From Autumnicola musiva (GTDB lineage Bacteria; Bacteroidota; Bacteroidia; Flavobacteriales; Flavobacteriaceae), in the NCBI RefSeq assembly GCF_031846585.1, contig NZ_JAVRHK010000003.1, positions 186,001-250,000 on the forward strand: 64,000 nt of DNA. The letters run 5' to 3'. Within the stretch, counting starts at the first letter, position 1; the number at the start of each line of letters is the position of its first letter. A model generated the notes under the pieces. It did not search any database. It saw only the letters and a program-made list of their open reading frames with translations, and was not told the DNA's origin. This document shows positions 8,083-16,698 of this stretch, piece by piece. Position numbers and translations under genes: made by a program.

Positions 8083-9693
8083 ATGAAAAAGATTTTTTAT
8101 TCTGTTTATTTTTTTGGTGTTTTTATCACCTTGCTAACGGCTTGTTCTTCTGTAAATACTGTAGAAAAAGGTTCTGCCACTATTTTACCGCCTGAAGAAC
8201 TGTATGGAAAATTGTTTTATGATGTTCAGAATAAAGAAATTTTTTCCGACAGTAAAACTTTTGTAGATGCCCTGCCTTTAAAGGATGTGAAGGAAATTCG
8301 TGAAGTATATTACAATTTGCAGAATAAAACGCCTGCATCCATTTCTGCTTTTGTAAAAAGAAATTTTAATATCCCCGGCACTGGAACGGTAACTTATAGA
8401 ACAGACTCTTCCTCCATTAATCAACATATTAGCAAATTATGGAATGTGCTTAAACGGCCTGCAGATGAAGAAATTTCAGGTACACTTATTCCGCTGCCCA
8501 ATCAATACATTGTTCCTGGCGGGCGTTTTCGCGAAATATATTACTGGGACAGCTACTTTACCATGTTGGGGCTGCAGGAGGACGGAGAGGTGGAAACCAT
8601 TAGATATATGGTTGATAATTTTGCTTATCTCATCAACACCTATGGATTCATCCCAAATGGGAACCGAACTTATTACCTGGGTAGATCCCAACCACCTTTT
8701 TTTGCGATGATGGTTCAGGTATTGGCTGAAGAGGAAGGCGGGGAGGTTTATGTTCAATATCTTGAGGAAATGCTTCAGGAATATGAATTCTGGATGGCCG
8801 GGGCATCAGAGCTTTCTGCTTCCAATCCTGAACAAAGGCGGGTGGTGCAATTGGGCGAATATGAAATTTTAAACAGGTATTGCGACGATAAACCACAGCC
8901 AAGGCCGGAAAGCTACCGTGAAGATGTGAAAACAGCAAAAGCATCGGTTGCTAAATTCCCAAAACGTACAAAAGAAGAAGTTTACAGGAACCTTCGTGCC
9001 GGGGCAGAGTCGGGCTGGGATTTTTCCAGCCGATGGATGGATAAGGATGCGGCAGGTAATTTCAATTTATATACCATTCATACTACCGATATTCTTCCGG
9101 TAGACCTTAACTCGCTTCTTTATAATCTGGAGCAAACAATTGCTCACGCTTATGAAGTTGATGGAAAATCTTCGGAAGCAGAAAATTTTAGAAAAAAAGC
9201 TGAAGAACGAAAAGAATTAATTTTAAAATATTTCTGGAGTACAGAAGATCAATTTTTTATGGATTACAACTTCCGCAGAAATAAAAACACCAATGTACTT
9301 TCCCTTGCCGGCCTTTATCCTCTATTTTTTGAAATAGCCACTGCAAAACAGGCTTCCGCAGTAGCTGAAAAAGTGGAAAATGTGTTCCTTAAGCCAGGTG
9401 GCCTGGTTACCACTCCAAACCATACCGGCCAACAATGGGATGCGCCCAACGGCTGGGCGCCCCTGCAATGGATTGGTATTAAAGGATTACGCAACTACAA
9501 TAAAACCGCACTTGCCAACGAAATTAAAAATCGCTGGCTACAGTTAAACAAAAATGTTTACCGGCACACCTATAAAATGCTGGAAAAATATAATGTTGAG
9601 GATCTAACCAAAAAAAGCGGAGGGGGAGAGTATCCCACACAGGATGGATTTGGATGGACCAATGGCGTTTATCAAAAATTGTCGGGTGAATAA
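8083..9693 (+). CDS. Trehalase (GH37), lipoprotein
   Basis: The 536-residue protein splits trehalose into two glucoses. Both trehalase signatures are present: PGGRFREIYYWDSYF and QQWDAPNGWAPLQ. The catalytic acid lies in ESGWDFSSRW and the base in GGGEYPTQDGFGW by comparison with E. coli Tre37A. The leader MKKIFYSVYFF...LLTAC is a lipobox, so the enzyme is membrane anchored outside the cytoplasm. I start at ATG 8083; a frame extension to TTG 8056 adds nine residues before the leader and is less likely. A DUF1622 gene follows after 49 bp. Confidence 0.93.
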   Translation: MKKIFYSVYFFGVFITLLTACSSVNTVEKGSATILPPEELYGKLFYDVQNKEIFSDSKTFVDALPLKDVKEIREVYYNLQNKTPASISAFVKRNFNIPGTGTVTYRTDSSSINQHISKLWNVLKRPADEEISGTLIPLPNQYIVPGGRFREIYYWDSYFTMLGLQEDGEVETIRYMVDNFAYLINTYGFIPNGNRTYYLGRSQPPFFAMMVQVLAEEEGGEVYVQYLEEMLQEYEFWMAGASELSASNPEQRRVVQLGEYEILNRYCDDKPQPRPESYREDVKTAKASVAKFPKRTKEEVYRNLRAGAESGWDFSSRWMDKDAAGNFNLYTIHTTDILPVDLNSLLYNLEQTIAHAYEVDGKSSEAENFRKKAEERKELILKYFWSTEDQFFMDYNFRRNKNTNVLSLAGLYPLFFEIATAKQASAVAEKVENVFLKPGGLVTTPNHTGQQWDAPNGWAPLQWIGIKGLRNYNKTALANEIKNRWLQLNKNVYRHTYKMLEKYNVEDLTKKSGGGEYPTQDGFGWTNGVYQKLSGE

Positions 9694-9742
9694 ATATTGG
9701 CAGTTCTGCCATTTAATGTTAATTTGGGCGTAAGCAGGTTTT

Positions 9743-10111
9743 ATGGAAGACATACAATTTTATATAGAATATATTGCACGAATAATTGAAGCAACAGGGA
9801 TCGTTACTATTGTGATAGGAACCCTAATGGCTTTGGGCAAATTTATTTTTTCACTTCAAAAACACGGACAGCGTTCTTACAGGTTGCTTCGGCAGGAATT
9901 AGGAAAAGGAATCCTACTTGGCCTGGAAATACTTGTGGCAGGAGACATTATTGCTACAGTAGTTACAGAACCTACCATGGACAGGGTGCTTGCCCTGGGG
10001 GTAATAGTTCTTATAAGAACCTTTTTAAGCTTGTCTATTGAACTGGAAATTGAAGGGAAATTTCCCTGGCAGCGTACAGAATCTGAAAAGCGGTTGGACC
10101 AGGATTCCTGA
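9743..10111 (+). CDS. DUF1622 membrane protein
   Basis: The 122-residue integral membrane protein has about three hydrophobic helices (residues 10-35, 55-75, 80-98) separated by a basic loop (QKHGQRSYRLLRQELG). Sequence and size match the DUF1622 family, whose role is unknown. It follows the trehalase gene on the same strand, but nothing ties the two functionally. Confidence 0.75.
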   Translation: MEDIQFYIEYIARIIEATGIVTIVIGTLMALGKFIFSLQKHGQRSYRLLRQELGKGILLGLEILVAGDIIATVVTEPTMDRVLALGVIVLIRTFLSLSIELEIEGKFPWQRTESEKRLDQDS

Positions 10112-10254
10112 AATAATTACTGAAAATCTATTTTTAGTCTTAAAGTCTTTTAGGAGAAGGATCTCACAGTTTTCTGAAATCTGTGGGGTCTATAATCCTT
10201 GAATTTAAATTTCAGCGTGCCCAAACAAAGTCTTTTAGGGCAATATCCAGATAA

Positions 10255-11262
10255 TCATAAGATAATTTCATTCGCCATAAAATCAGTAACGAAATAGCTT
10301 AATGCTTTTCCCACCTGGCTTTCATTTTCTGAATTTGGAGCGGCTTCGCAAATGTGTAAATAGCGGCAGTTTTTAGCTTTTGCCATTCTAATGAAACACC
10401 TGATTTGCTCAATACTAAAACCGGTAGGTGATTTTGCACTGCTGGGAAAATCTTTTATAGCATCACAATCCACCTCTAACCCAAAATCATTTTCACTTAC
10501 AAATTGGATTACCAACTCAAATTGTTCTTTTTGTTTCTCCCAATCCGAAAACATCAGGTATTCAAAAAGCTGAAATTTTATGTTTTCTGAAGCCTTCATT
10601 TCTTCAAAAATGTACTGCGGTGTATAATTTTGGTGCAGCCCGAAAATTGCATATTTTTCCAGATAATTTTTTGAAATGGCATAACTAAAACCATTGCCGC
10701 TATGCCGGTGTTCCAGTTGCCTTAAATCGGTATGAGCGTCAATATTCAGCACATTAAGCGGCTTTTGCAATGCTTCTGACGTGCCTTTTATATTACCGAA
10801 GGCATTGTTGTGCCCGCCGCCAGTAATCAGCGGAATTTTTCCTGCGGAAACGATCTCCTGCACCACAGCACTCACTATTTTATCAATTCCCTCCACCAGT
10901 TCTCCCAGTTTTACCAGGTAATTGGGATCGTTTTCTGCAAGTTTTGAAGCTTTTTCCAGGTGCTCTTTACAGTCAATTTCTCCTAATAATATAAGATTTT
11001 TTGCAGAAGTATATTCATTCACCTGTATGTTGAGCAGTGATTTCAGGCAGGTTTGCCAGGCGACGGAAGTGCCTGCTTTACCATGATTTCCTCTAACGCC
11101 TATATCTTCCGGAATACCAAAAAGTACAAATTTAGCTGAATGGCCTTTCAGCTGATTAAAGCTATCAATAAAATTCACATTTTCACCAAACTTGGTTTCA
11201 CCTTTCCTGGTAGCAATCAATTTTTCTACTGAACGAAAATTGTAAATTTTAAACCCTTTCAT
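10255..11262 (-). CDS. hutG: Formimidoylglutamase (ureohydrolase family)
   Basis: The 335-residue arginase-fold protein carries the Mn-binding motifs in divergent form: GGGHNNAFG, NIDAHTDLR and EVDCDAIKD. Placed directly after hutI, it most likely hydrolyses N-formimino-glutamate in histidine breakdown. Its ATG overlaps the hutI stop by one base (TAATG), which suggests translational coupling. The GGGHNN variant and an extended N-terminus are what I expect of Bacteroidota HutG-like arginases. The specific substrate is inferred from context. Confidence 0.82.
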   Translation of the reverse strand: MKGFKIYNFRSVEKLIATRKGETKFGENVNFIDSFNQLKGHSAKFVLFGIPEDIGVRGNHGKAGTSVAWQTCLKSLLNIQVNEYTSAKNLILLGEIDCKEHLEKASKLAENDPNYLVKLGELVEGIDKIVSAVVQEIVSAGKIPLITGGGHNNAFGNIKGTSEALQKPLNVLNIDAHTDLRQLEHRHSGNGFSYAISKNYLEKYAIFGLHQNYTPQYIFEEMKASENIKFQLFEYLMFSDWEKQKEQFELVIQFVSENDFGLEVDCDAIKDFPSSAKSPTGFSIEQIRCFIRMAKAKNCRYLHICEAAPNSENESQVGKALSYFVTDFMANEIIL

Positions 11263-12500
11263 TATTGCACTTCTTTTCCGTTAATAAATACTTTTTCAAT
11301 AGAATTTGTTCCGAAAGCATAAGGCAAGAAAGTATAAGACGGAATTTCTTTAGTAAGGATGAAGTTTGCCTTTTTTCCTTTGGTAATGCTGCCGTGGGTT
11401 TTACCGATTTCCATGGCATATGCGGCATTAATTGTTGCAGCATTTATCGCCTCTTCAGGTGTCATTTTCATTTTTATACAAGCCAGCGACAGCACCAGGT
11501 TCATATTTCCACTGGGTGTGCTTCCGGGATTAAAATCTGTAGCCAGGGCTAAGGGCAATCCGGCATCAATTATTTTTCTTGCCGGGGTATAAGGAATACT
11601 TAAAAACAGGGAGCAGGAGGGAAGGGCCACCGGCATTGTGGAAGCTCCCTGCAAGGCTTCAATATCTTCATCTTCCAGAACTTCAAGATGGTCTACGCTA
11701 AGTGCGTTATGTTCCACACCGGCTTTTATGCCGCCAATGGCATTGAACTGGTTAACGTGAATTTTCGGTTTCAGGCCATACTTCTTTGCTGCGGAAAGCA
11801 AATTGTTGGTATCTTCCACGCTAAAGTACCCCTTTTCACAAAAGACGTCTATGTATTCCGCCAGGTTTTGTTCGGCTACATTAGGAAGGATTTCATTAAT
11901 TACGAGGCCCAGATAAGCAGCGGGATTTTCTTTATATTCCTTCGGAATTGCATGAGCGCCCAAAAAAGTTGCTTTTATGGGAATTTCATAATTCTCCTGA
12001 AGTTTCCTGATCACCCTTAACATTTTCATTTCCCCTTCTTCAGTAAGTCCGTAACCCGATTTAATTTCCACCGCGCCGGTTCCAAGTTTAATAACTTCTT
12101 TCAGGCGTTTAGCCGATTGTTGATAAACTTCATCTTCGGGAGTTTCCTGTAGCGTTTTAGCAGAATTTAAAATTCCGCCTCCACGGTTGGCAATTTCCTC
12201 ATAAGAAAGTCCGTTTATGCGATCGGCAAATTCCTGTTCCCGGTTTCCCGCATAAACAATATGGGTATGGGAGTCACACCAGCATGGCAAAATAATTTTT
12301 CCGGAGGCGTCAACAATTTTATCTGCATCAATATTTGGCAAATTTGGCATCTCTCCAAAATCTGCGATTCTATCGTCTTCAACTAAAAACCAGGCATTCT
12401 TAATTGTTGGTAGCTTTTTCATCTCAGAGCCTGAGATTTTTTCAACGTGGTGTTCCCTTACCTGAAGCAGTTCTTTAATATTGGTAAAAAGTAATTTCAT
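11262..12500 (-). CDS. hutI: Imidazolonepropionase
   Basis: The 412-residue amidohydrolase opens the imidazolone ring of 4-imidazolone-5-propionate to N-formimino-glutamate, the third step of histidine degradation. The metal motif SHTH is in CWCDSHTHIVYAGNREQEF, and the catalytic Asp lies in LALATDFNPGS. The length is typical. Neither hutH nor hutU is in the window, so the pathway is split in this genome. A TATCTTTG -7 element precedes the gene. Confidence 0.94.
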   Translation of the reverse strand: MKLLFTNIKELLQVREHHVEKISGSEMKKLPTIKNAWFLVEDDRIADFGEMPNLPNIDADKIVDASGKIILPCWCDSHTHIVYAGNREQEFADRINGLSYEEIANRGGGILNSAKTLQETPEDEVYQQSAKRLKEVIKLGTGAVEIKSGYGLTEEGEMKMLRVIRKLQENYEIPIKATFLGAHAIPKEYKENPAAYLGLVINEILPNVAEQNLAEYIDVFCEKGYFSVEDTNNLLSAAKKYGLKPKIHVNQFNAIGGIKAGVEHNALSVDHLEVLEDEDIEALQGASTMPVALPSCSLFLSIPYTPARKIIDAGLPLALATDFNPGSTPSGNMNLVLSLACIKMKMTPEEAINAATINAAYAMEIGKTHGSITKGKKANFILTKEIPSYTFLPYAFGTNSIEKVFINGKEVQ

Positions 12501-12532
12501 GTGGTGATCTTTTCGGCTAAAACAGCTTTTTG

Positions 12533-12540
12533 CAAAGATA
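12533..12540 (-). promoter_or_regulatory. -7 element upstream of hutI-hutG
   Basis: TATCTTTG on the minus strand matches TAnnTTTG, 32 bp before the hutI ATG. A TTTC about 20 bp further upstream could act as a weak -33 box. Confidence 0.5.
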
Positions 12541-12648
12541 AAATTTCACTCTGGAAATGTGCGGCAGGTGTATTTTTTTAAAATAAAATTCATTAATGCA
12601 CAAATATTTATGAATGATCTGTGCATTAGTAAATAAAATGAAATTTGG

Positions 12649-13026
12649 TTATAAAGTAAATTCAGCTAAAAGCTTTTGTACTTCATAGATGTCCACTTTT
12701 TTATTGAATTTTTTCGAAATAGAAGGAATAGATTCTCCTGATATCCAGATTTTCAATTCGGCATCCAGGTCAAAACTACCGGCGGTTTCTATGCTAAACC
12801 TTGTAATACTTTTGTAAAGCACAGAAAAATATTCAATTTTTCGGCCGGTAAGTCCCTGTACATCTATAATTATCAGCCTTTTATTTGTAAAAATAAAGGT
12901 GTCGCGAATAATTTTAAATCCGGCTTCAATATTTTCAGAAGGAATTAGGAGTTTTCCGTATTCTTCCTGTAGCCTTTCCTTATTAATTGCTCCCGCATTT
13001 CCTAAAAGTGAAGAAAGTATGCTCAT
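12649..13026 (-). CDS. PH domain-containing protein (bPH_1-like)
   Basis: The 125-residue cytoplasmic protein matches the bacterial pleckstrin-homology family seen in YvbH-like proteins: GFKIIRDTFIFTNKRLIIIDVQG followed by a GRKIEYFSVLYKSITRFSIETAG strand pattern. Bacterial PH proteins of this type have no settled function. There is no signal peptide or membrane segment. It lies upstream of hutI with a 148-bp gap, so it need not share its transcript. Confidence 0.78.
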   Translation of the reverse strand: MSILSSLLGNAGAINKERLQEEYGKLLIPSENIEAGFKIIRDTFIFTNKRLIIIDVQGLTGRKIEYFSVLYKSITRFSIETAGSFDLDAELKIWISGESIPSISKKFNKKVDIYEVQKLLAEFTL

Positions 13027-13193
13027 AGATTAGAAGTTGAATGTTTCAGACTAAATGTAAGAAAAAGAGCAGGAAAATTTATTTTTCGTTAATAAAATTT
13101 GAAACTATACCTTTCTGTACAGGCAAACCGGCCGGTTTAGGATAATTCTTTATAAATTAGAAAAAAATTAAAATCACGATTTAAATCTATTTA

Positions 13194-14345
13194 ATGGCTG
13201 AAAAATATAAAGGTATAAATACTATTTGTACGCATACAGGAGAGCTTGAGGACGAGCAATTTAAAGGAGCGGTTTCCCCGCTTTACATGTCTACCTCTTA
13301 TGCTTTTGAGGATGTTGAGGTTAAGCGTTATCCACGTTATTTTAATACCCCCAATCAGGTGGCGCTGGCACAAAAAATGGCTGCTATGGAGCACGGTGAA
13401 GCAGCTTTAATTTTTGGAAGCGGAATGGCTGCAATAAGCACTGCACTTCTTGCATTTTTACATAAAGGGGATCATGTGGTGTTTCAGAATACGTTATATG
13501 GCGGTACGAGTAATCTTGTGGTAGAGGAATTTGATAAATTCGGAATAGAATACACTTTTACAGAGGATTATACGCCTGCTTCTTTTGAAAAGCAGATAAA
13601 AGATAATACTAAGGTGATTTATATTGAGACGCCTTCCAACCCTTTACTTACCGTTACCGATATTAAAGCAATTGCTGAAATTGCCAAAAAACACGGGCTG
13701 GTAAGTATGATAGACAATACTTTTGCCTCGCCTGTAAATCAAAATCCTATAGATTTTGGAATTGATGTGGTACTGCATTCCGCAACAAAATACATGGGTG
13801 GTCATAGCGATATCCTTGCGGGAACGGCGATAGCTTCGGAAGAGCATATCGACAGGATTTTTCAGCTGGCAAAGAATTTCGGCGGAAGTCTAAGTGACTA
13901 TACCGTATGGCTTCTGGAGCGAAGCCTTAAAACCATGGGACTTCGGGTAAAGGCGCAAAATGAAAATGCTATGGTTTTAGCTGAATTTTTGCATCAGCAT
14001 GAAGATGTGGGGAAAGTTTATTATCCCGGCCTGGAATCACATCCCGATCATAATGTTGCCGCCGCGCAGATGAAAGGTTTTGGCGGAATGTTATCTTTTG
14101 AATTGAAAGAAGGGCTTGACGCCGATTTATTTCAGAAGAAACTGAAGCTGATAAAATCTTCCATGAGTTTGGCAGGAGTTGAGTCGACAATTCTTTCTCC
14201 TTCAAAAACCTCTCACGGATTATTAACGCCTGAAGAAAGGAAAAAGCAGGGAATAAAGGACGGCTTACTAAGATTTTCAGTTGGAATTGAAGAAAAGGAA
14301 GATCTTATTGCTGATATTGAACAGGCACTGGCCCAAATTAAATAA
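13194..14345 (+). CDS. Trans-sulfuration family PLP enzyme (cystathionine gamma-synthase/lyase type)
   Basis: The 383-residue Cys/Met-metabolism PLP enzyme has the Schiff-base lysine at K199 in HSATKYMGGHSD, the SGMAA phosphate-binding turn and DNTFASP. The family includes cystathionine gamma-synthase, gamma-lyase and methionine gamma-lyase, and sequence alone does not separate them. bshB1 begins 3 bp downstream, so the two are an operon. A gamma-lyase would supply cysteine, the thiol donor for bacillithiol, which is a reasonable but untested link. Confidence 0.88.
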   Translation: MAEKYKGINTICTHTGELEDEQFKGAVSPLYMSTSYAFEDVEVKRYPRYFNTPNQVALAQKMAAMEHGEAALIFGSGMAAISTALLAFLHKGDHVVFQNTLYGGTSNLVVEEFDKFGIEYTFTEDYTPASFEKQIKDNTKVIYIETPSNPLLTVTDIKAIAEIAKKHGLVSMIDNTFASPVNQNPIDFGIDVVLHSATKYMGGHSDILAGTAIASEEHIDRIFQLAKNFGGSLSDYTVWLLERSLKTMGLRVKAQNENAMVLAEFLHQHEDVGKVYYPGLESHPDHNVAAAQMKGFGGMLSFELKEGLDADLFQKKLKLIKSSMSLAGVESTILSPSKTSHGLLTPEERKKQGIKDGLLRFSVGIEEKEDLIADIEQALAQIK

Positions 14346-14348
14346 ACA

Positions 14349-15065
14349 ATGAAGTTAGATATTTTAGCGGTAGGTTCTCACCCCGACGATGTGGAACTGA
14401 GTTGTGCGGGAACTATAGCAAAGGAAGTAGACAGAGGGAAAAAAGTAGGTATTCTGGACCTCACACGTGGTGAACTGGGAACCCGGGGCACAGCAGAAAC
14501 ACGGGACACAGAAGCCGCAGAAGCCGCAAAAATTCTGGGGGTTAAAATGAGACATAACCTGGAGTTCAGTGATGGTTTTTTTATGAATAATACTTCCCAC
14601 CAGCTTGAGATTATTAAAATTCTGAGAAGGTACAGGCCTGAAATTGTACTTTGCAATGCGATTGAAGATCGGCATATAGATCATGGTAAAGGGGCAAAGC
14701 TGGTAAGCGACGCCTGTTTTTTAAGCGGTTTACGCAAAATAGAGACCATTCATGACAGGAATAAACAGGAAGCATGGCGTCCAAAACATGTGTTTCATTA
14801 TATTCAGTGGAAAAATATAGAGCCGGATTTTGTAGTTGATATTTCTGGTTATATCGATAAAAAGGTAGAGGCGGTGAAGGCATATAAAACGCAGTTTTTT
14901 GATGTGGATAGCAAAGAACCTCAAACCCCAATTTCCAGCAGTAACTTTTTGGATAGTATTACTTACAGGGCTCGTGATTTGGGTAGAATAATTAACACCG
15001 ATCATGGTGAAGGCTTTACTGCAGAACGTTATGTGGCAGTAGACTCAGTTTTTGACCTTATTTAA
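14349..15065 (+). CDS. bshB1: Bacillithiol biosynthesis deacetylase BshB1
   Basis: The 238-residue PIG-L/LmbE-fold zinc deacetylase removes acetate from N-acetylglucosaminyl-malate, the second step of bacillithiol synthesis. The zinc motif HPDD is in LAVGSHPDDVELSCAGT, and the third ligand is the His in DRHIDHGKG. The match to BshB1 over the whole length is strong. It is three bases downstream of the trans-sulfuration gene; bshA and bshC are not in the window. Confidence 0.92.
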   Translation: MKLDILAVGSHPDDVELSCAGTIAKEVDRGKKVGILDLTRGELGTRGTAETRDTEAAEAAKILGVKMRHNLEFSDGFFMNNTSHQLEIIKILRRYRPEIVLCNAIEDRHIDHGKGAKLVSDACFLSGLRKIETIHDRNKQEAWRPKHVFHYIQWKNIEPDFVVDISGYIDKKVEAVKAYKTQFFDVDSKEPQTPISSSNFLDSITYRARDLGRIINTDHGEGFTAERYVAVDSVFDLI

Positions 15066-15079
15066 AATGGAATTTTTTC

Positions 15080-15110
15080 TTTGCGGGAATATAGAAATAA
15101 CTTACATTTG
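15080..15110 (+). promoter_or_regulatory. Promoter of tRNA-His
   Basis: TTTG (15080-15083), 19-bp spacer, TACATTTG (15103-15110). This is a complete match to the Bacteroidota consensus. Transcription would start about 7-10 bp before the mature 5' end of the tRNA. Confidence 0.8.
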
Positions 15111-15126
15111 CAACCGCAATTAAAAT

Positions 15127-15201
15127 GGTGGTTGTAGCTCAGCTGGTTAGAGCGCCTGATTGTGGTTCAGGAGGTCGCCGGTTCGAACCCGGTCTTCCAC
15201 C
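15127..15201 (+). tRNA. tRNA-His (anticodon GTG)
   Basis: The cloverleaf folds with D stem GCTC/GAGC, anticodon stem CCTGA/TCAGG with loop TTGTGGT (anticodon GTG), T loop TTCGAAC and the extra G-1 facing C73 that marks tRNA-His. CCA is not encoded. In the acceptor stem GTGGTTG against CTTCCAC, pairs 5-68 and 6-67 are T-T. A consensus promoter lies upstream and a terminator directly downstream, so it is a single-gene unit. Confidence 0.95.
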
Positions 15202-15207
15202 CTTTAG

Positions 15208-15239
15208 AAGCTCCCTGTGAAATCAGGGAGCTTTTTTTT
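15208..15239 (+). terminator. Rho-independent terminator after tRNA-His
   Basis: A perfect stem AAGCTCCCTG / CAGGGAGCTT with a six-base loop is followed by T8. It ends the tRNA transcript. The 170 bp from here to the next gene show nothing else I can identify. Confidence 0.9.
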
Positions 15240-15410
15240 GTACTATTCTTTAGCTAATTCTGCCTGTTTGTTTTCTTAATTTCCTGGATTATCGTTAGGA
15301 GACTTCAAGACCATTTCAGGATCAAAATTATAGCATATTTCAACCAAATAAAATTGATGTTAGTCACGCAACCTTTACGGTTAATAAGTATCTAATTAAA
15401 AACAGAAATT

Positions 15411-15809
15411 ATGAAAACATTTTTACATTTAAGCAATATCGCCGTTTTTCTTCTTATTTTTGGTTGTAATTCAGAAGACGAAGAAATTACCGTTCTGGAT
15501 GTAAGCATTCAAAACCTTACCGGAACCTGGAAACTTACCGAAGTATACGTTAGTCCGGGTGGAGAAACTGAATGGAGGCCGGTGGCAAACGGTCATACTT
15601 ATACTTTTTCTGGTAATGGTACATTCAGTTCTACCGGTCTTGATAGTTGTAAGGAAGGAGAATATTCTTTAAATGATGATACTCTTAATTTAAATTGCGG
15701 TGAGGAATCTTTGGTTCAAAAGATAGACAGTATTTCTTCAGGAGTTTTAATTTTGAAAAATCCGCGTTGCATCGAAGCCTGTCTTTATAAGTACAAGAAG
15801 GTGGATTAA
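15411..15809 (+). CDS. Lipocalin-like lipoprotein
   Basis: The 132-residue protein has a lipoprotein leader (FLLIFGC, cysteine at residue 19) followed by a lipocalin-like beta-barrel domain beginning LTGTWKLTEVYV. The pattern of TYTFSGNGTFSS and a cysteine pair late in the domain is common in Flavobacteriaceae small surface lipoproteins. Ligand and role are unknown. It stands alone between tRNA-His and mazG. Confidence 0.72.
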   Translation: MKTFLHLSNIAVFLLIFGCNSEDEEITVLDVSIQNLTGTWKLTEVYVSPGGETEWRPVANGHTYTFSGNGTFSSTGLDSCKEGEYSLNDDTLNLNCGEESLVQKIDSISSGVLILKNPRCIEACLYKYKKVD

Positions 15810-15856
15810 CGTAGACTTTATTTCCCGCTTATCTTTCCTAATCTCCCCTGCAAAAT

Positions 15857-15877
15857 CTTATTTTTACGCAAAATAAG
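15857..15877 (+). promoter_or_regulatory. Inverted repeat over a possible -7 element of mazG
   Basis: CTTATTTT and AAAATAAG form a perfect 8-bp inverted repeat with a 5-bp centre, ending 7 bp before the mazG ATG. The left arm contains TATTTTTA, a near match to TAnnTTTG. It could be an operator or a leader hairpin; chance is possible in such AT-rich DNA. Confidence 0.3.
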
Positions 15878-15884
15878 AGACAGC

Positions 15885-16658
15885 ATGAATTCAAGAGAAG
15901 AGCAGCTTCAGGCTTTTGACCGACTTTTAACCATTATGGATGAATTAAGGGAGAAATGCCCCTGGGACCAAAAGCAAACTATGGAATCCCTTCGTCATCT
16001 TACCATTGAAGAAACTTATGAACTTGGTGATGCCATTCTGGATAAAGATATGGAAGAGGTGAAAAAAGAACTTGGCGATGTTTTGCTTCATCTGGTTTTT
16101 TATGCCAAAATTGGCAGTGAAACCAGCGACTTTGATATTGCTGACGTTACTAATTCCATTTGCGAAAAATTGATTTCCCGGCACCCTCATATTTACGGAG
16201 ATGTAGAAGTAGCAGATGAAGAAGAAGTGAAAAAGAATTGGGAAAACCTAAAGCTGAAGGAAGGTAAAAAAAGTGTTCTTGAAGGTGTGCCCCGTTCATT
16301 GCCGGCAATGGTAAAAGCCAATCGTATTCAGGATAAAGTTGCAGGAGTGGGTTTTGACTGGGAAGAACCACAGCAGGTTTTCGAAAAGCTTCAGGAAGAA
16401 CTTGGAGAGTTGCAGCATGAGGTAAACACAGATAATAAAGATGAAATAGAAGCCGAATTTGGGGATGTTTTATTTTCCATGATTAACTATGCCCGCTTTT
16501 TAAAAGTCAACCCTGAAAATGCCCTTGAAAGAACGAACAAGAAATTCATAAAACGTTTTCAGTATCTGGAAGAAAAAGCCAGAGAAAGGAATAAGACTTT
16601 AAGGGATATGACTTTAGCTGAAATGGACGTGTTCTGGAATGAAGCAAAAAAGCTTTAG
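15885..16658 (+). CDS. mazG: Nucleoside triphosphate pyrophosphohydrolase MazG
   Basis: The 257-residue protein hydrolyses NTPs and dNTPs to the monophosphate and pyrophosphate (house-cleaning). It has two MazG repeats: the first with CPWDQKQT and the metal motif IEETYEL...KKELGDVLLHLVF near residues 47-73, the second with QEELGEL...EAEFGDVLFSMINYAR near residues 173-205. Size and organisation match E. coli MazG. It is convergent with the methyltransferase gene. Confidence 0.94.
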   Translation: MNSREEQLQAFDRLLTIMDELREKCPWDQKQTMESLRHLTIEETYELGDAILDKDMEEVKKELGDVLLHLVFYAKIGSETSDFDIADVTNSICEKLISRHPHIYGDVEVADEEEVKKNWENLKLKEGKKSVLEGVPRSLPAMVKANRIQDKVAGVGFDWEEPQQVFEKLQEELGELQHEVNTDNKDEIEAEFGDVLFSMINYARFLKVNPENALERTNKKFIKRFQYLEEKARERNKTLRDMTLAEMDVFWNEAKKL

Positions 16659-16698
16659 ACTTAGGAGTAGTAAAAATAACAACGAACCACGCAGAGGC

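Noticed and set aside
10140..10190. Possible hairpin CACAG...CTGTG between DUF1622 and hutG
   Set aside because: The stem is only five bases with a long loop and no T-run, so it is too weak to call a terminator.
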